From positions 62,001-126,000 of the forward strand of contig CBDCSV010000009.1 in NCBI GenBank assembly GCA_965221855.1: DNA of 64,000 bases. Reading direction: 5' to 3'. Shown piece after piece: positions 34,858 to 44,148 of the stretch. Each line of letters begins with the position of its first letter. Position 1 is the stretch's first letter. The stretch is from JAJDXO01 sp965221855. Its GTDB lineage: Bacteria > Pseudomonadota > Alphaproteobacteria > Rhodospirillales > UBA2165. The notes beneath the pieces are model-generated. The model saw only the letters and a program-made list of their open reading frames with translations. It searched no databases and was not told the DNA's origin. The position numbers were made by a program, and so were the translations under genes.

Positions 34858-36705
34858 ATGGACCAGCAATCCGGCGGAGAGGCCCCTTACAGGGATACGG
34901 CACTGGCCGAGAAGTCGCTCCTGGTCGAGCGGCGCGGCGATGGAACCGTCGTTTTGCGGTCCGGTCACGAGTCTTGGGATTACCCGGTCCAGCTGTCCGA
35001 ATGGCTGCGCCATTGGGCGGACGAGCGCCCGGAGCAGGTATTCCTGGCCGAACGGGACTCCGAGTCGACGTGGCGGACCATCACCTGGGGCGAGGCGCGC
35101 GCCAAGGCGGATAGCGTTTCCCGCGCGCTGCTGGCGCGCGGGCTGGGTCCCGGCCGGCCCGTCATGTCGCTGGGTGGCAATTCCATCGACCTGGCGCTGC
35201 TCAAGCTCGGGGCCATGCAGGCCGGTATCCCGATCGCCCCGGTCTCTCCATCCTACTCCCTGCTGGTCGAGGATTACGGCCGGCTTCAATACATCGCCGA
35301 TCTGATCAAGCCGGGCCTGATTCACGTTCCCGAAGCCGGACCGTTTTCCAAGGCGCTGGCCGCGCTGAATCTCGTTGGGGTGATCAGGGTTTCCAGCAGC
35401 CCGGACGCCGGCTTCGAGGATTTCGGATCCTATTTGGAACCCGCGGACAGCGCCGGGATCGCGGATGCCTACGCCGGCGTGAACGGAGATACGGTTGCCA
35501 AGTACCTTTTCACCTCCGGCTCGACCGGGCTCCCGAAAGCGGCGATCGTCACCCAGCGGATGATGTGCGCCAATGTCACCGGTATTTGCCAACTGCTGCC
35601 GGTGCTCGACGAACACCCGCCCATCCTGATGGACTGGCTGCCGTGGAACCATGTGGCCGGCGGCAACAAGAACTTCAACATCATCCTCCGGTGCGGCGGC
35701 ACCATGTATATCGACGACGGACGGCCGCAGCCCGGCAAGTTCGAGCGGACCATCGGAAACCTCAGGGAAATCCCTCCGACCTTCATGCACAACGTGCCGC
35801 TGGTCTTCGGGCTGCTGGCGCCCTACCTCGAAGACGACCCGGAATTCGCCGAGCGCCTGTTCAGCCGGATGGATTTCATCTTCTATGCCGCGGCGCCCAT
35901 GCCGGAAGCCGTTCAGGCCCGGATCGACGCGGCGGCCGAAAAGGCGGCGGGGGAGCGTATTCCGTTCCTGTCCTCGCTGGGCAGCACCGAGACCACGCCT
36001 TCGTGCATTCTTTGCCACTGGCCGTCCCGGGTTCCGGGAAATCTGGGCCTGCCGCTGCCGGACGTAACGGTGAAGCTCGCCCCGACCGCCGGCAAGCTGG
36101 AGATGCGGGTCAAGGGACCAAACATCATCTCCGGCTACTTCGGCAATCCCGAAGCGACGGAACGGGCTTTCGATGGGGAAGGCTTCTTCCGGATGGGCGA
36201 CGCTGTCAAATTCGCCGACCCGGATGATCCGGAGCAGGGCCTTCTGTTCGATGGCCGCGTGGTGGAGAACTTCAAGCTGGCGACGGGCACATGGGTGCAG
36301 ACCGGCGAGGTTCGGGTTGCCGCGGTCAACGCTCTCTCTCCCCTGGTACGCGACGCAGCCGTCGCCGGCGAGGCGCGGGACCATATCGGGCTGCTGCTGT
36401 TTTTGGATGGTGACGGTATCGAGCGAGAGCTCGGGCTAGCCGGGGACGCGGAAGCGATGGCCCGGTCTGACCAACTCCGCAACGAGATCGTGACAAGGTT
36501 GACGGCCTACAACGCATCCGCCGGCGGCTCCAGCCGGCGGATCGCGCGGGCGATGATCATGACGGAACCGCCGTCCATCGGCGGCAACGAAATGACCGAC
36601 AAGGGCTACCTGAACCAGCGGGCGGTGCTGGACCGAAGAGCGACTCTCGTCGACCGGCTCTACGCCGATGAGCCGGGCCCGGACGTGTTTTTGTTGAACG
36701 GTTGA
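34858..36705 (+). CDS. Feruloyl-CoA-synthetase-like acyl/aryl-CoA ligase, copy 2
   Basis: 615 residues, clear paralogue of the divergent ligase: P-loop YLFTSGSTGLPKAAIVT, WLPWNHVAGGNKNFN, LGSTETTPS, LLFDGRVVENFKLATGTWV and tail NEMTDKGYLNQRAVL. ATG at 34858 (behind an AGAGAAG ribosome site) is used rather than an ATG inside the upstream gene. Two such ligases in one cluster suggests two substrates, for example an unsaturated and a saturated aryl-propanoid acid, but specificity cannot be read by eye. Confidence 0.85.
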   Translation: MDQQSGGEAPYRDTALAEKSLLVERRGDGTVVLRSGHESWDYPVQLSEWLRHWADERPEQVFLAERDSESTWRTITWGEARAKADSVSRALLARGLGPGRPVMSLGGNSIDLALLKLGAMQAGIPIAPVSPSYSLLVEDYGRLQYIADLIKPGLIHVPEAGPFSKALAALNLVGVIRVSSSPDAGFEDFGSYLEPADSAGIADAYAGVNGDTVAKYLFTSGSTGLPKAAIVTQRMMCANVTGICQLLPVLDEHPPILMDWLPWNHVAGGNKNFNIILRCGGTMYIDDGRPQPGKFERTIGNLREIPPTFMHNVPLVFGLLAPYLEDDPEFAERLFSRMDFIFYAAAPMPEAVQARIDAAAEKAAGERIPFLSSLGSTETTPSCILCHWPSRVPGNLGLPLPDVTVKLAPTAGKLEMRVKGPNIISGYFGNPEATERAFDGEGFFRMGDAVKFADPDDPEQGLLFDGRVVENFKLATGTWVQTGEVRVAAVNALSPLVRDAAVAGEARDHIGLLLFLDGDGIERELGLAGDAEAMARSDQLRNEIVTRLTAYNASAGGSSRRIARAMIMTEPPSIGGNEMTDKGYLNQRAVLDRRATLVDRLYADEPGPDVFLLNG

Positions 36706-36734
36706 TATTGAAACGATGTCAAAATTGCTTTAAG

Positions 36735-36758
36735 AAATTTTACAATAAGTAAAAATTT
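36735..36758. promoter_or_regulatory. Second operator-like inverted repeat, upstream of the TRAP genes
   Basis: AAATTTTAC (36735-36743) and GTAAAAATTT (36749-36758) form an inverted repeat with the same half-site as the one at 30778-30800. It lies 43 bases before the TRAP binding-protein ATG, in the only sizeable gap (95 bases) of the plus-strand cluster. It probably marks a second promoter controlled by the TetR protein. Confidence 0.6.
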
Positions 36759-36800
36759 GAACTCCAAGGCCAACGATCAACCCTGATAGGGAGACTGTAG

Positions 36801-37799
36801 ATGTACAAGCGAATGATTATTGCGGGTGTGGCCCTGGCCATTTCCGCGGGCGCCGCCGAGGCGCAGGAGAAAACCCTGAAGCTGGCGTTCTTTGCGCCGC
36901 CCCAGGATCCGACCTTCAAGGACGTGGTCAAACCGTGGGCCGATGCGGTCAGCGCCGAAGGCGTCGTCAAGATCGATACCTTCCCGAGCGGCGCCCTGGG
37001 CCGCAATCCCCGGCTTCAGCTCAAAATGGTCTTGGATGGCGTTGCCGATATGGCTTGGCACGTGCCGGCATATACGCCGGGCCGCTTTCCCGACAACGCG
37101 GTGATGGAATTGCCGAACCTTATCCGCGACGTGAAGGAGTCGTCGATTGCTTTCCGCCGGCTCCATGACCGCGGCCTCCTGCGGGGCTACGACAAGTTCT
37201 ACGTTCCGCTTCTCGCGACGACCCATCCCTATTTCATCAACACGGTGAAGCCGGTCAGGAAGATCGCCGATTTGAAAGGGCTGAAGCTCCGCGCCGGCGG
37301 TCCGGTCGCCAGCGCTTCCATGAGGGCGCTGGGAGCGGTGCCGGTGGGGATGCCCATTCCCGCCGTGGCGGAAAACATCTCCAAGGGCGTTCTCGACGGT
37401 TCGGCGGCCGAGTGGAACGTGATGTATGCGTTCCGGATCGTCGAAGTAGCCAAGAACCATTACATGGCGCGCCTCGGCACGGTGCCGTTGACGGTGCTGT
37501 TCAATCGCGACGTCTACGACGGGCTGTCGGCGAAAGCGCGGGCAAGCTTGGACAAGCACTCCGGCCTGACGTTGTCGAAAAAATTCGGCGACGTTCACTT
37601 CGCAATTCAAGGCGACCGGCTGAAGCGGACCCAGGGAATGTCCGGCCACAACTTCGTCTTCCCAGACGCGGCGGCGCAAAAGGAATGGGCATCGCGGCTC
37701 GAAGGCGTGACCGTGGACTGGCTCAAGAAGGACGAGAGGAATCCCAAGCTGTTGGCCGCGCTGAAGGAAGAACTGGCCAAGGTGCGGGCCGGCAACTAG
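36801..37799 (+). CDS. TRAP transporter solute-binding protein (DctP family)
   Basis: 332 residues with a signal peptide (MYKRMIIAGVALAISAGAAEA). DctP-type fold with VVKPWADAVSAEG, GALGRNPRLQLKMVLDGVADM and the segment around the carboxylate-binding Arg, LKGLKLRAGGPVASA. Delivers an organic acid to the DctQM-type permeases encoded next. Context suggests an aromatic or phenylpropanoid carboxylate. It has its own operator-like site upstream. Confidence 0.88.
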   Translation: MYKRMIIAGVALAISAGAAEAQEKTLKLAFFAPPQDPTFKDVVKPWADAVSAEGVVKIDTFPSGALGRNPRLQLKMVLDGVADMAWHVPAYTPGRFPDNAVMELPNLIRDVKESSIAFRRLHDRGLLRGYDKFYVPLLATTHPYFINTVKPVRKIADLKGLKLRAGGPVASASMRALGAVPVGMPIPAVAENISKGVLDGSAAEWNVMYAFRIVEVAKNHYMARLGTVPLTVLFNRDVYDGLSAKARASLDKHSGLTLSKKFGDVHFAIQGDRLKRTQGMSGHNFVFPDAAAQKEWASRLEGVTVDWLKKDERNPKLLAALKEELAKVRAGN

Positions 37800-37826
37800 C
37801 CGCGGAACTCGTCTCGCGGTTCACTG

Positions 37827-38360
37827 ATGACCGGTCTGATCGAGTCCTTGAACGCGGGCGGCACGCGCGCCGCCCGCTGGCTCGCCCTGATCGGGCTGAT
37901 CGGCCTCGTCGGCCTGGCGCTCATCACCATCGCCGATGTTCTGATGCGGTGGCTGTTGAACAGCCCGATGGATGGGGTGGCGGATCTTGGCCGCCTCATC
38001 GTTGCCGTCGTGGTGTCCACCTTCTTTCCGCTCGCGCTCGCCGAGCGGCGGCATATCTCGATCAGGTTCCTGGGGAATGCCTTCGGTCCCCGCGGCCGGG
38101 CCTGGCTGGAGTTTTTCTCCGCGCTCGTGACCATTGTCTTCTTCACCGTGCTTCTATGGGAACTCTTCAAGTTCACCGAAGAGCTCTTCGAGAGCGGAGA
38201 GACGACCTGGATTCTCGGCCTGCCGGTGGCGCCCTGGTGGACCGCGGCGACGGCCTTCATGTTTATCTGCCTGCCGATCCAATTGGCGGTACTGGTTTCC
38301 GTTTTCAATACCGCGCTGGCCGGCGGTGACGATACGCCCGTCGAGCCGGGCGGGCACTAG
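37827..38360 (+). CDS. TRAP transporter small permease (DctQ family)
   Basis: 177 residues with four membrane segments (starting near residues 18, 55, 90 and 133). Conserved DctQ features include the first segment ending in ITIADVLMRW and FFPLALAERRHISIRFL in the second. Lies 27 bases after the binding-protein gene and nine bases before the large permease. Confidence 0.85.
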   Translation: MTGLIESLNAGGTRAARWLALIGLIGLVGLALITIADVLMRWLLNSPMDGVADLGRLIVAVVVSTFFPLALAERRHISIRFLGNAFGPRGRAWLEFFSALVTIVFFTVLLWELFKFTEELFESGETTWILGLPVAPWWTAATAFMFICLPIQLAVLVSVFNTALAGGDDTPVEPGGH

Positions 38361-38369
38361 GGCGCCGTC

Positions 38370-39695
38370 GTGGATCCCATTCTCATAGCGACGCTGGGTC
38401 TGGTCGGGATGTTTATCCTGATCGGCCTCCATGTGCCGATCGGCATCGCGATGGCCACGGCCGGCGTGGCGGGGTTCGGCCTGCTCGGCGGCTGGAAGCC
38501 GGCCCTGTCCCTGCTCGCGACGGAACCGGTGAGCGTCTTTACCAGCCTGGATTTGGCGGTGATCCCGTTATTTCTCCTGATGGGGAGTTTCGCCGGCGTG
38601 AGCGGCCTGTCCTCGGATATCTACCGCCTTGCCTACGCCTTCATCGGCCACCGGCGGGGCGGGCTGGCCCTCGCGACCATCGGCGGCTGCGCCGGCTTCG
38701 GAGCGGTTTGCGGCTCCTCGCTCGCCACCGCGGCGACCATGGGCCGCGTCGCGCTGCCCGAGATGCTGGAACGCGGCTACTCGACGACCCTCGCCACGGG
38801 CTCGGTGGCCGCGGGCGGCACGCTCGGCATGCTCATCCCGCCCAGCGTCGTGATGGTGATCTATGCGTTTCTCACCGAGCAGTTCGTCATCACGCTGTTC
38901 GTCGCGGCGCTGGTCCCCGGCATTATCGCCATCGGCGCCCACTTCGTCGCGATCAACATTCTCGTCCGCCGCAACCCCGGCATCGGCCCCGCCGGCGACA
39001 AGATGGGATGGTCCGAACGCCTTCGGGTGTGCAGGGAAAGCTGGGGCGTCCTGGCTTTGTTGTTGGCGGTCATCGGCGGCATTTATGGCGGCGTTTTCAC
39101 GGTCAACGAAGCCGCGTCGCTGGGGGCCGGCCTGGCTTTCTTCTTCGCCGTCTTCCGCCGCCGCCTCACGCTGGATGCTTTCTGGCAGGTCCTCAAGGAC
39201 ACGGCCGCCAATACGGCGATGATCTATTTGATCATTGCGGGCGCATCGGTGTTCTCCAGCTTCATTACCCTCTCCAAGATGCCCGATGCCGTGGTGAGCC
39301 TGATCTCCGATGCCCAGCTTCAGCCGCTGCTGGTGATCTTCGTTCTGATGGTCGTGTATCTGATTCTCGGCTCGGTGTTCGATACCATTGCCGCCATGGT
39401 GATCACGCTTCCGTTCGTGTTTCCCCTGATCCTCGAGCTGGGATATCACCCGATCTGGTTCGGCGTGATCCTGGTCATGATCATCGAGGTCGGCATGATC
39501 ACGCCGCCCATCGGGATGAACGTTTTCGTCCTGTACGGGGTCGCGGAGAAAATCCCGCTGAACGTCATCTTCCGGGGGATTCTGCCGTTCTTTTATGCGG
39601 ACCTCGTTCGCATCACGATCATTATCCTGTTTCCCGCCCTCGCGCTCTGGCTCCCGGAAGTGATGGGCTACAACCTCAACATCACCCTGAATTAG
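38370..39695 (+). CDS. TRAP transporter large permease (DctM family)
   Basis: 441 residues, about 12 membrane segments. DctM hallmarks are LFLLMGSFAGVSGLSSDIYRL-type sequence, GFGAVCGSSLATAATMGRVA and VGMITPPIGMNVFVLYG. Begins with GTG at 38370. It provides sodium-coupled transport with the small permease. The Ech-type gene follows after 24 bases. Confidence 0.9.
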   Translation: MDPILIATLGLVGMFILIGLHVPIGIAMATAGVAGFGLLGGWKPALSLLATEPVSVFTSLDLAVIPLFLLMGSFAGVSGLSSDIYRLAYAFIGHRRGGLALATIGGCAGFGAVCGSSLATAATMGRVALPEMLERGYSTTLATGSVAAGGTLGMLIPPSVVMVIYAFLTEQFVITLFVAALVPGIIAIGAHFVAINILVRRNPGIGPAGDKMGWSERLRVCRESWGVLALLLAVIGGIYGGVFTVNEAASLGAGLAFFFAVFRRRLTLDAFWQVLKDTAANTAMIYLIIAGASVFSSFITLSKMPDAVVSLISDAQLQPLLVIFVLMVVYLILGSVFDTIAAMVITLPFVFPLILELGYHPIWFGVILVMIIEVGMITPPIGMNVFVLYGVAEKIPLNVIFRGILPFFYADLVRITIIILFPALALWLPEVMGYNLNITLN

Positions 39696-39719
39696 GGATC
39701 AATCCGCCGGAGATCGACC

Positions 39720-40625
39720 ATGGCCAAACGAACAAAAACCGCCTCGACCGGGAAGTCGGCAACCCGTTCCCCCAAAACCAGGAGCAAGAGCTCGGAACTC
39801 AGCACCTCGTGCGTCGACGTCACGTTCGAGGACGGCATCGCCTGGGTTACGCTGAACCGGCCGGACAAGCGCAACGCCATGAGCCCGACGCTCAACCGCG
39901 AAATGATCGGGGTCATGCAGGCCCTGGAGTTGGATCCGCGGTGCCGGGTGATGATCCTCACCGGCGCCGGGGCGGCGTTCTCATCCGGGATGGACCTGAA
40001 GGAGTACTTCCGGGAGCGGGACGGGCAGGACTTCATCACCGTCCGGCGGATCGAGCGGGACGCGGAGGATTGGCAATGGCGGATGATGCGCGTGTTCCCA
40101 AAACCGACCATCGCCATGGTCAACGGCTGGTGTTTCGGCGGCGCATTCGCGCCGGTCGTCGGATGTGATCTGGCGATCGCCGCGGACGACGCGGTGTTCG
40201 GCGTGTCGGAGGTGAACTGGGGAATCATACCCGCCGGCAACGTGGCCAAAGCGGTTGCCGAGACCATGAGTTCCCGCAACGCCATGTACTACCTGATGAC
40301 AGGAGAGACCTTCACCGGCAAGCAGGCGGCCGAAATGGGCCTGGTCAACAAGTCGGTGCCGAAACGTTCTCTGAAAAAAGCCACCCGCGACCTGGCCAGG
40401 AACCTGCTGAAGAAAAACCCGGCCGTTCTGATGCAGGCGAAGCATGCGCTGAAGGCGGTGCAGGTGATGGATGACTGGGAGATGTCGGCCGACTATCTCC
40501 ATGCCAAGGCCGACCAGCTCAAGATCATGGATACCGACGACGCGCGGGCAGAGGGCCTGACGGAATTTCTGGACAAGAAGTCGTTCAAACCGGGCCTCGG
40601 CCACATCAGCGAGAAGAAGAAGTAG
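39720..40625 (+). CDS. ech: Hydroxycinnamoyl-CoA hydratase-lyase (feruloyl-CoA to vanillin) type crotonase
   Basis: 301 residues. Matches the Ech/HCHL family closely: SSGMDLKEYFRE, IAMVNGWCFGGAFAPVVGCD, FGVSEVNWGIIPAGN with the catalytic Glu, MYYLMTGETFTGKQAAEMGL, KNPAVLMQAKH and FLDKKSFKPGLG. The enzyme hydrates feruloyl- or coumaroyl-CoA and cleaves acetyl-CoA, giving vanillin or 4-hydroxybenzaldehyde. Unusual is a Lys/Ser/Thr-rich N-terminal extension of about 30 residues before the family start. The DYLYAK Tyr pair of the Pseudomonas enzyme reads DYLHAK here. Last gene of the catabolic run. Confidence 0.85.
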   Translation: MAKRTKTASTGKSATRSPKTRSKSSELSTSCVDVTFEDGIAWVTLNRPDKRNAMSPTLNREMIGVMQALELDPRCRVMILTGAGAAFSSGMDLKEYFRERDGQDFITVRRIERDAEDWQWRMMRVFPKPTIAMVNGWCFGGAFAPVVGCDLAIAADDAVFGVSEVNWGIIPAGNVAKAVAETMSSRNAMYYLMTGETFTGKQAAEMGLVNKSVPKRSLKKATRDLARNLLKKNPAVLMQAKHALKAVQVMDDWEMSADYLHAKADQLKIMDTDDARAEGLTEFLDKKSFKPGLGHISEKKK

Positions 40626-41165
40626 GCTTGGGATTCCTCGCGCCTCGCGGCTACTCAACCTTCGAGCCGTCCAACTGCTACTCGGCCACTCAAAGTAGGA
40701 AGCGTCTTAAGTCGCGTGAAAAGCCGGTCTTGCACACCGACGCGTGCATCCAGCATCGCAATGCCCTTCTGAAATCAACAAGGAAGTCCAAATCACGACT
40801 TCATTAACGAGACAACAAAGACTTTATAAACAGCCTCAGCCAGGAGGAGACATTAGCTCACCTGGCACAAACACCTGGCGGCGCCAGAGAAAAGCAAATG
40901 TTCAATATTGGTGGGATCAACGAAATCTTCTAAGGACGCGGGACCAAGAATACGGAGAAACCCAAGCAGTTTATCGAAAGCCCAATTGTGTTTCGCAACG
41001 TAGTGGCCAATGGACGTGATTGGCTCGGACATTTTCAATCATTCAAGAAACTCGCTGTTTTATGTCGGGTTCACCAACACCGTCTTTTGTCAGAATTTAT
41101 TCTCAACTCGTCGTCCCCGTGCGGCGCGCGCACCGTCAACTTGGAAATTGGCTCACAGCCAAATT
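40626..41165. other. 540-base AT-richer gap without a supportable gene
   Basis: Base composition drops clearly compared with both sides. Open frames here (40744-41019 plus, 40853-41038 minus) are short, with codon use unlike the genome and no recognisable domain. The minus-strand 61-codon frame begins MKMSEPITSIGHYVAKHNWA and might be a decayed gene fragment. No terminator with a T run was found. Probably a degraded junction between two acquired segments. Confidence 0.5.
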
Positions 41166-41957
41166 CTAACTCCATTTCCTTCCTGGTAGGTGGTTCATGA
41201 CGCTCTTTGTCAGCCCGCCGTCAATCTCAAGCGCTGTCGCAGTGATGTAGTCGGATTCGTCCGAGAACAGAAAGAGGATGCCGTTGGCGATATCTTCCGG
41301 CTGCCCGACTCGCTTCAATGGGGTCACCTCGCTCCGACCCTTTTTGATCTCGGGGTCTTGCAGGTACGCGGTCAACGGTGTCTCGGTGTGTCCGGGGCAA
41401 ACCGCATTCACGCGAATTCCGTTGCCGGCCCATTCGATTGCAAAATGCTCGGCCAACATGATAAGTGCGGCTTTGACGGTCGAGTAGGCGCCGGACATCC
41501 CATACGGCTGAAGCCCACCTGTCGAAGACATGGTAATGATCGAGCCGGGCTTCTCGTGATCGATCATCCATCGGCCCACGGTTTGGGACATCAAGAACGT
41601 CCCGGTGAGCCCGACGGTGACCATTGTGTTCCAATCCTCGAGAGACAAATCCTTTAGGGCGCCCGGCGCCATCTTCACGGCACTGTTCAACAAGAAATCG
41701 ACGCTGCCGAACCGTTCCACGGTATCACTAAGTAACTTTTCACACGAACTCTGCTTCGAAACATCCAAATGCCGAAACATTGCTCTATCGGCGCCATGTT
41801 GCTGGTTAATCCGATTGCAGAGATCCAGACCCAAGGGTTCATTGACGTCTCCGATCATCACATTACCGCCCTGTTCAACCAACATTTCCGCGGTCTTTGC
41901 GCCGATGCCACTCGCGCCTCCCGTGATGATGGCGACCTTCCCGGTAAATCGGCCCAT
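41166..41957 (-). CDS. Short-chain dehydrogenase/reductase, paralogue 1
   Basis: 263 residues. Classical SDR: NAD-binding IITGGASGIGAKTAEML, catalytic Ser in IITMSSTGGLQPYG, Tyr and Lys in GAYSTVKAALIM, and VNAVCPGHTETPL. The usual NAG motif reads NSAVK. Oxidises or reduces a hydroxyl/keto group with NAD(P). ATG at 41957 has a GGGAG ribosome site; ten extra residues from the upstream start are not conserved. C-terminal tail MNHLPGRKWS resembles that of the neighbouring SDR. Confidence 0.88.
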   Translation of the reverse strand: MGRFTGKVAIITGGASGIGAKTAEMLVEQGGNVMIGDVNEPLGLDLCNRINQQHGADRAMFRHLDVSKQSSCEKLLSDTVERFGSVDFLLNSAVKMAPGALKDLSLEDWNTMVTVGLTGTFLMSQTVGRWMIDHEKPGSIITMSSTGGLQPYGMSGAYSTVKAALIMLAEHFAIEWAGNGIRVNAVCPGHTETPLTAYLQDPEIKKGRSEVTPLKRVGQPEDIANGILFLFSDESDYITATALEIDGGLTKSVMNHLPGRKWS

Positions 41958-41994
41958 CGAATTATTCTCCCTCTTTGTCGGCGGCAAACTCCGG

Positions 41995-42804
41995 TCAGCT
42001 CGCCGTATAATCCAGTTTCTTGCCGCCCCAGGTGCGGCCCGGCGTGTGCATCATCTTGCTTTCCGCCTGACCGCCATCGACCTGCATGACTTCGGCGTTG
42101 ACATAGCTCGCACGATCAGACAGCAGAAACACGCAGGCCTCGGCGATTTCCTCTGCCTTGCCAACACGGCCCATTGGCACCACCGCGGCGCGTCCGGCGG
42201 CGATTTCAGGGTCCTTGAACATGGCTTCGGTCATGGGCGTTCGAATCTGGCCCGGGCAGACCGTATTGCCGCGCACACCGCGCCCGCCCCACTCGACACC
42301 GACCAGTTGGCCCAGCATGTTCGCGCCGGCCTTGCACACGCTATAGGCGCCCGCGCCGTTATAGGCCTGCACGCCGCCGATGGAGGAGACGAAAACGATC
42401 GATCCGCTTTGATTTTCCAGCATGACCCGGCCAACAGCCTGCGCGCACAGAAAATAGCCCTTGAGGCCGATGTCCATAACAAGGTCCCAGTCTTTTTCGG
42501 GAAGTTCCTCGAGCCGTCCCGGCACCAGCTTGATGGCGCTGCAGACCAGACCGTCTATGGTGCCAAACGCCTTCACGGTCTCGTCCGCCATCCTTTGGGC
42601 GTCTGCGGCTTTCGATGTGTCCATTTCAATGATGAGCGGCTCCCTGCCTTCGGCGCGAACCATGTCAGCAGTTTCGTCCGCCATTTCGCGGTTAATGTCG
42701 GCGATGGCGACATCGGCGCCTTCCCTGGCCGCAAGCACGCAGGTGGCGCGGCCGATACCGCTGGCGCCGCCGGTAACGATGACTTTTTTTCCTTCCAACA
42801 TCAT
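41995..42804 (-). CDS. Short-chain dehydrogenase/reductase, paralogue 2
   Basis: 269 residues. VIVTGGASGIGRATCVLA, catalytic Ser in IVFVSSIGGVQAYNG, YxxxK in GAYSVCKAGANM, and GNTVCPGQIRTPM. Shares with the adjacent SDR the altered NSA/CSA motif (LVCSAIKLVPG) and the unusual tail MMHTPGRTWGGKK, so both probably arose by duplication and act on related substrates. Starts 39 bases after the stop of the DctM-type gene on the same strand. Confidence 0.88.
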   Translation of the reverse strand: MMLEGKKVIVTGGASGIGRATCVLAAREGADVAIADINREMADETADMVRAEGREPLIIEMDTSKAADAQRMADETVKAFGTIDGLVCSAIKLVPGRLEELPEKDWDLVMDIGLKGYFLCAQAVGRVMLENQSGSIVFVSSIGGVQAYNGAGAYSVCKAGANMLGQLVGVEWGGRGVRGNTVCPGQIRTPMTEAMFKDPEIAAGRAAVVPMGRVGKAEEIAEACVFLLSDRASYVNAEVMQVDGGQAESKMMHTPGRTWGGKKLDYTAS

Positions 42805-42843
42805 GATGAGTCCTATCCCAATTTTATTTGTCGCGGCCGGTAT

Positions 42844-44148
42844 TTATCCGAACGCCAATCTCGGCAGCCAGGTTGCCAATGCCGGAATAAACAGAATCAA
42901 GATCAAGGTAAGAATTTCAACCTGTAGAAACCACCAAATCCCGCCGAAAATTTCGCGTAGCGAGAAGGATGGTACGACGCCTTTCAGCACGAATGCGTTC
43001 AGCCCGACGGGTGGCGTGATCATTCCGATTTCCAATGTCTTGGCGACCAGAATGCCGAGCCATATCGGATCAGCGCCGCGTTCGACCAGAGGCGGCACGA
43101 ATATCGGTACGGTCAGGAACATCACCGAAATCGGATCAACGATGCAGCCAAGGGCCAGCAAGAGAACAACGTAGAGGGTGACGACTGCGAGCAAGGGCAG
43201 GTCAAGCCCGACAATGAACTCCGATATGGCCGACGATCCTCCGCTCATCGCGAGATAGGCGGTAAATATCAGGGCGCCGACCAGGATTATAAAAATGACC
43301 GATGTGGTCTGCGCGGTTGAAAGTAGGACCTCCTTAATCGACGAAATGGAGAGCTTCCCGCGTACGGCGGCGATGAGGAATGCACCCGCGGCTCCAAGGG
43401 CTCCGGCCTCCGTGGGCGTAAATATCCCTGCATAAATGCCGCCGATGACCAAACCGCCAAGCGCCAGGAAACCCCAGGCGCCCCTCAGTGACTGAATTCT
43501 CTCTTCACGACCGGCTCTCGGGATGGTGGGCGCCAGTTCGGGATTTCGGCTGACGCGGATGTAGATCATCAGTACAAAGGCGGCTGCGGTCATCAGACCA
43601 GGAATAACGCCGGCGATCAGGAGTTCGGGTACCGATTCGCGCGCGATAATACCGAAAACAATCAAATTGATACTGGGCGGAATCATGCCCGCCAGCGTAC
43701 CGACGGTCGCAACACAGCCGGCGGCCAGCTTTCGATCAACCTTCAGCCGTAGCATCTCGGGGATGGCGACCCGTCCGAACACCGCCGTCGATGAGGTGGT
43801 GGAGCCGGAACAGGCGGCAAATCCGACGGCGGCGACGGTCGTGGCCAGAACCACGCTTCCTTTCAGATGGCCGAGCCAAGCCCGCGCGGCCCTGTAAATG
43901 TCCTGGGTGACGCCGCCTTTGGTCGCCACGTGTCCCATAAGCAGGAACAGAGGTATGGCGCTTAACGCATATCCCGACCCAATGTCGAATAACCGTCCGC
44001 CGACCATATCCAGGGTAACATTCGGGCCACGGATCAGCGCGATGCCCACCACGCCCGCGAGCAGCAAGACGATGCCGACCGGTATCCGCAAAACCAGCAT
44101 GATCGCAGCGAACCCGGCCACTAGCGGTAGTTGAAGCGCCTCGATCAT
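42844..44148 (-). CDS. TRAP transporter large permease (DctM family), second system
   Basis: 434 residues and about 12 membrane segments, with LFLLMGHVATKGGVTQDIYRAA, AACSGSTTSSTAVFGRVAIPEM and IGMITPPVGLNAFVLKG. Intact, but its partner small-permease gene is truncated upstream and no binding protein is present, so the system is probably non-functional unless partners are supplied from elsewhere. Codon use is less GC-biased than in the core genes. Confidence 0.88.
   Translation of the reverse strand: MIEALQLPLVAGFAAIMLVLRIPVGIVLLLAGVVGIALIRGPNVTLDMVGGRLFDIGSGYALSAIPLFLLMGHVATKGGVTQDIYRAARAWLGHLKGSVVLATTVAAVGFAACSGSTTSSTAVFGRVAIPEMLRLKVDRKLAAGCVATVGTLAGMIPPSINLIVFGIIARESVPELLIAGVIPGLMTAAAFVLMIYIRVSRNPELAPTIPRAGREERIQSLRGAWGFLALGGLVIGGIYAGIFTPTEAGALGAAGAFLIAAVRGKLSISSIKEVLLSTAQTTSVIFIILVGALIFTAYLAMSGGSSAISEFIVGLDLPLLAVVTLYVVLLLALGCIVDPISVMFLTVPIFVPPLVERGADPIWLGILVAKTLEIGMITPPVGLNAFVLKGVVPSFSLREIFGGIWWFLQVEILTLILILFIPALATWLPRLAFG

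Noticed and set aside
40744..41019. A 91-codon frame in the AT-rich gap after ech
   Set aside because: Gln/Arg/Asn-rich composition with no conserved motif and no plausible ribosome site; not supported as a gene.
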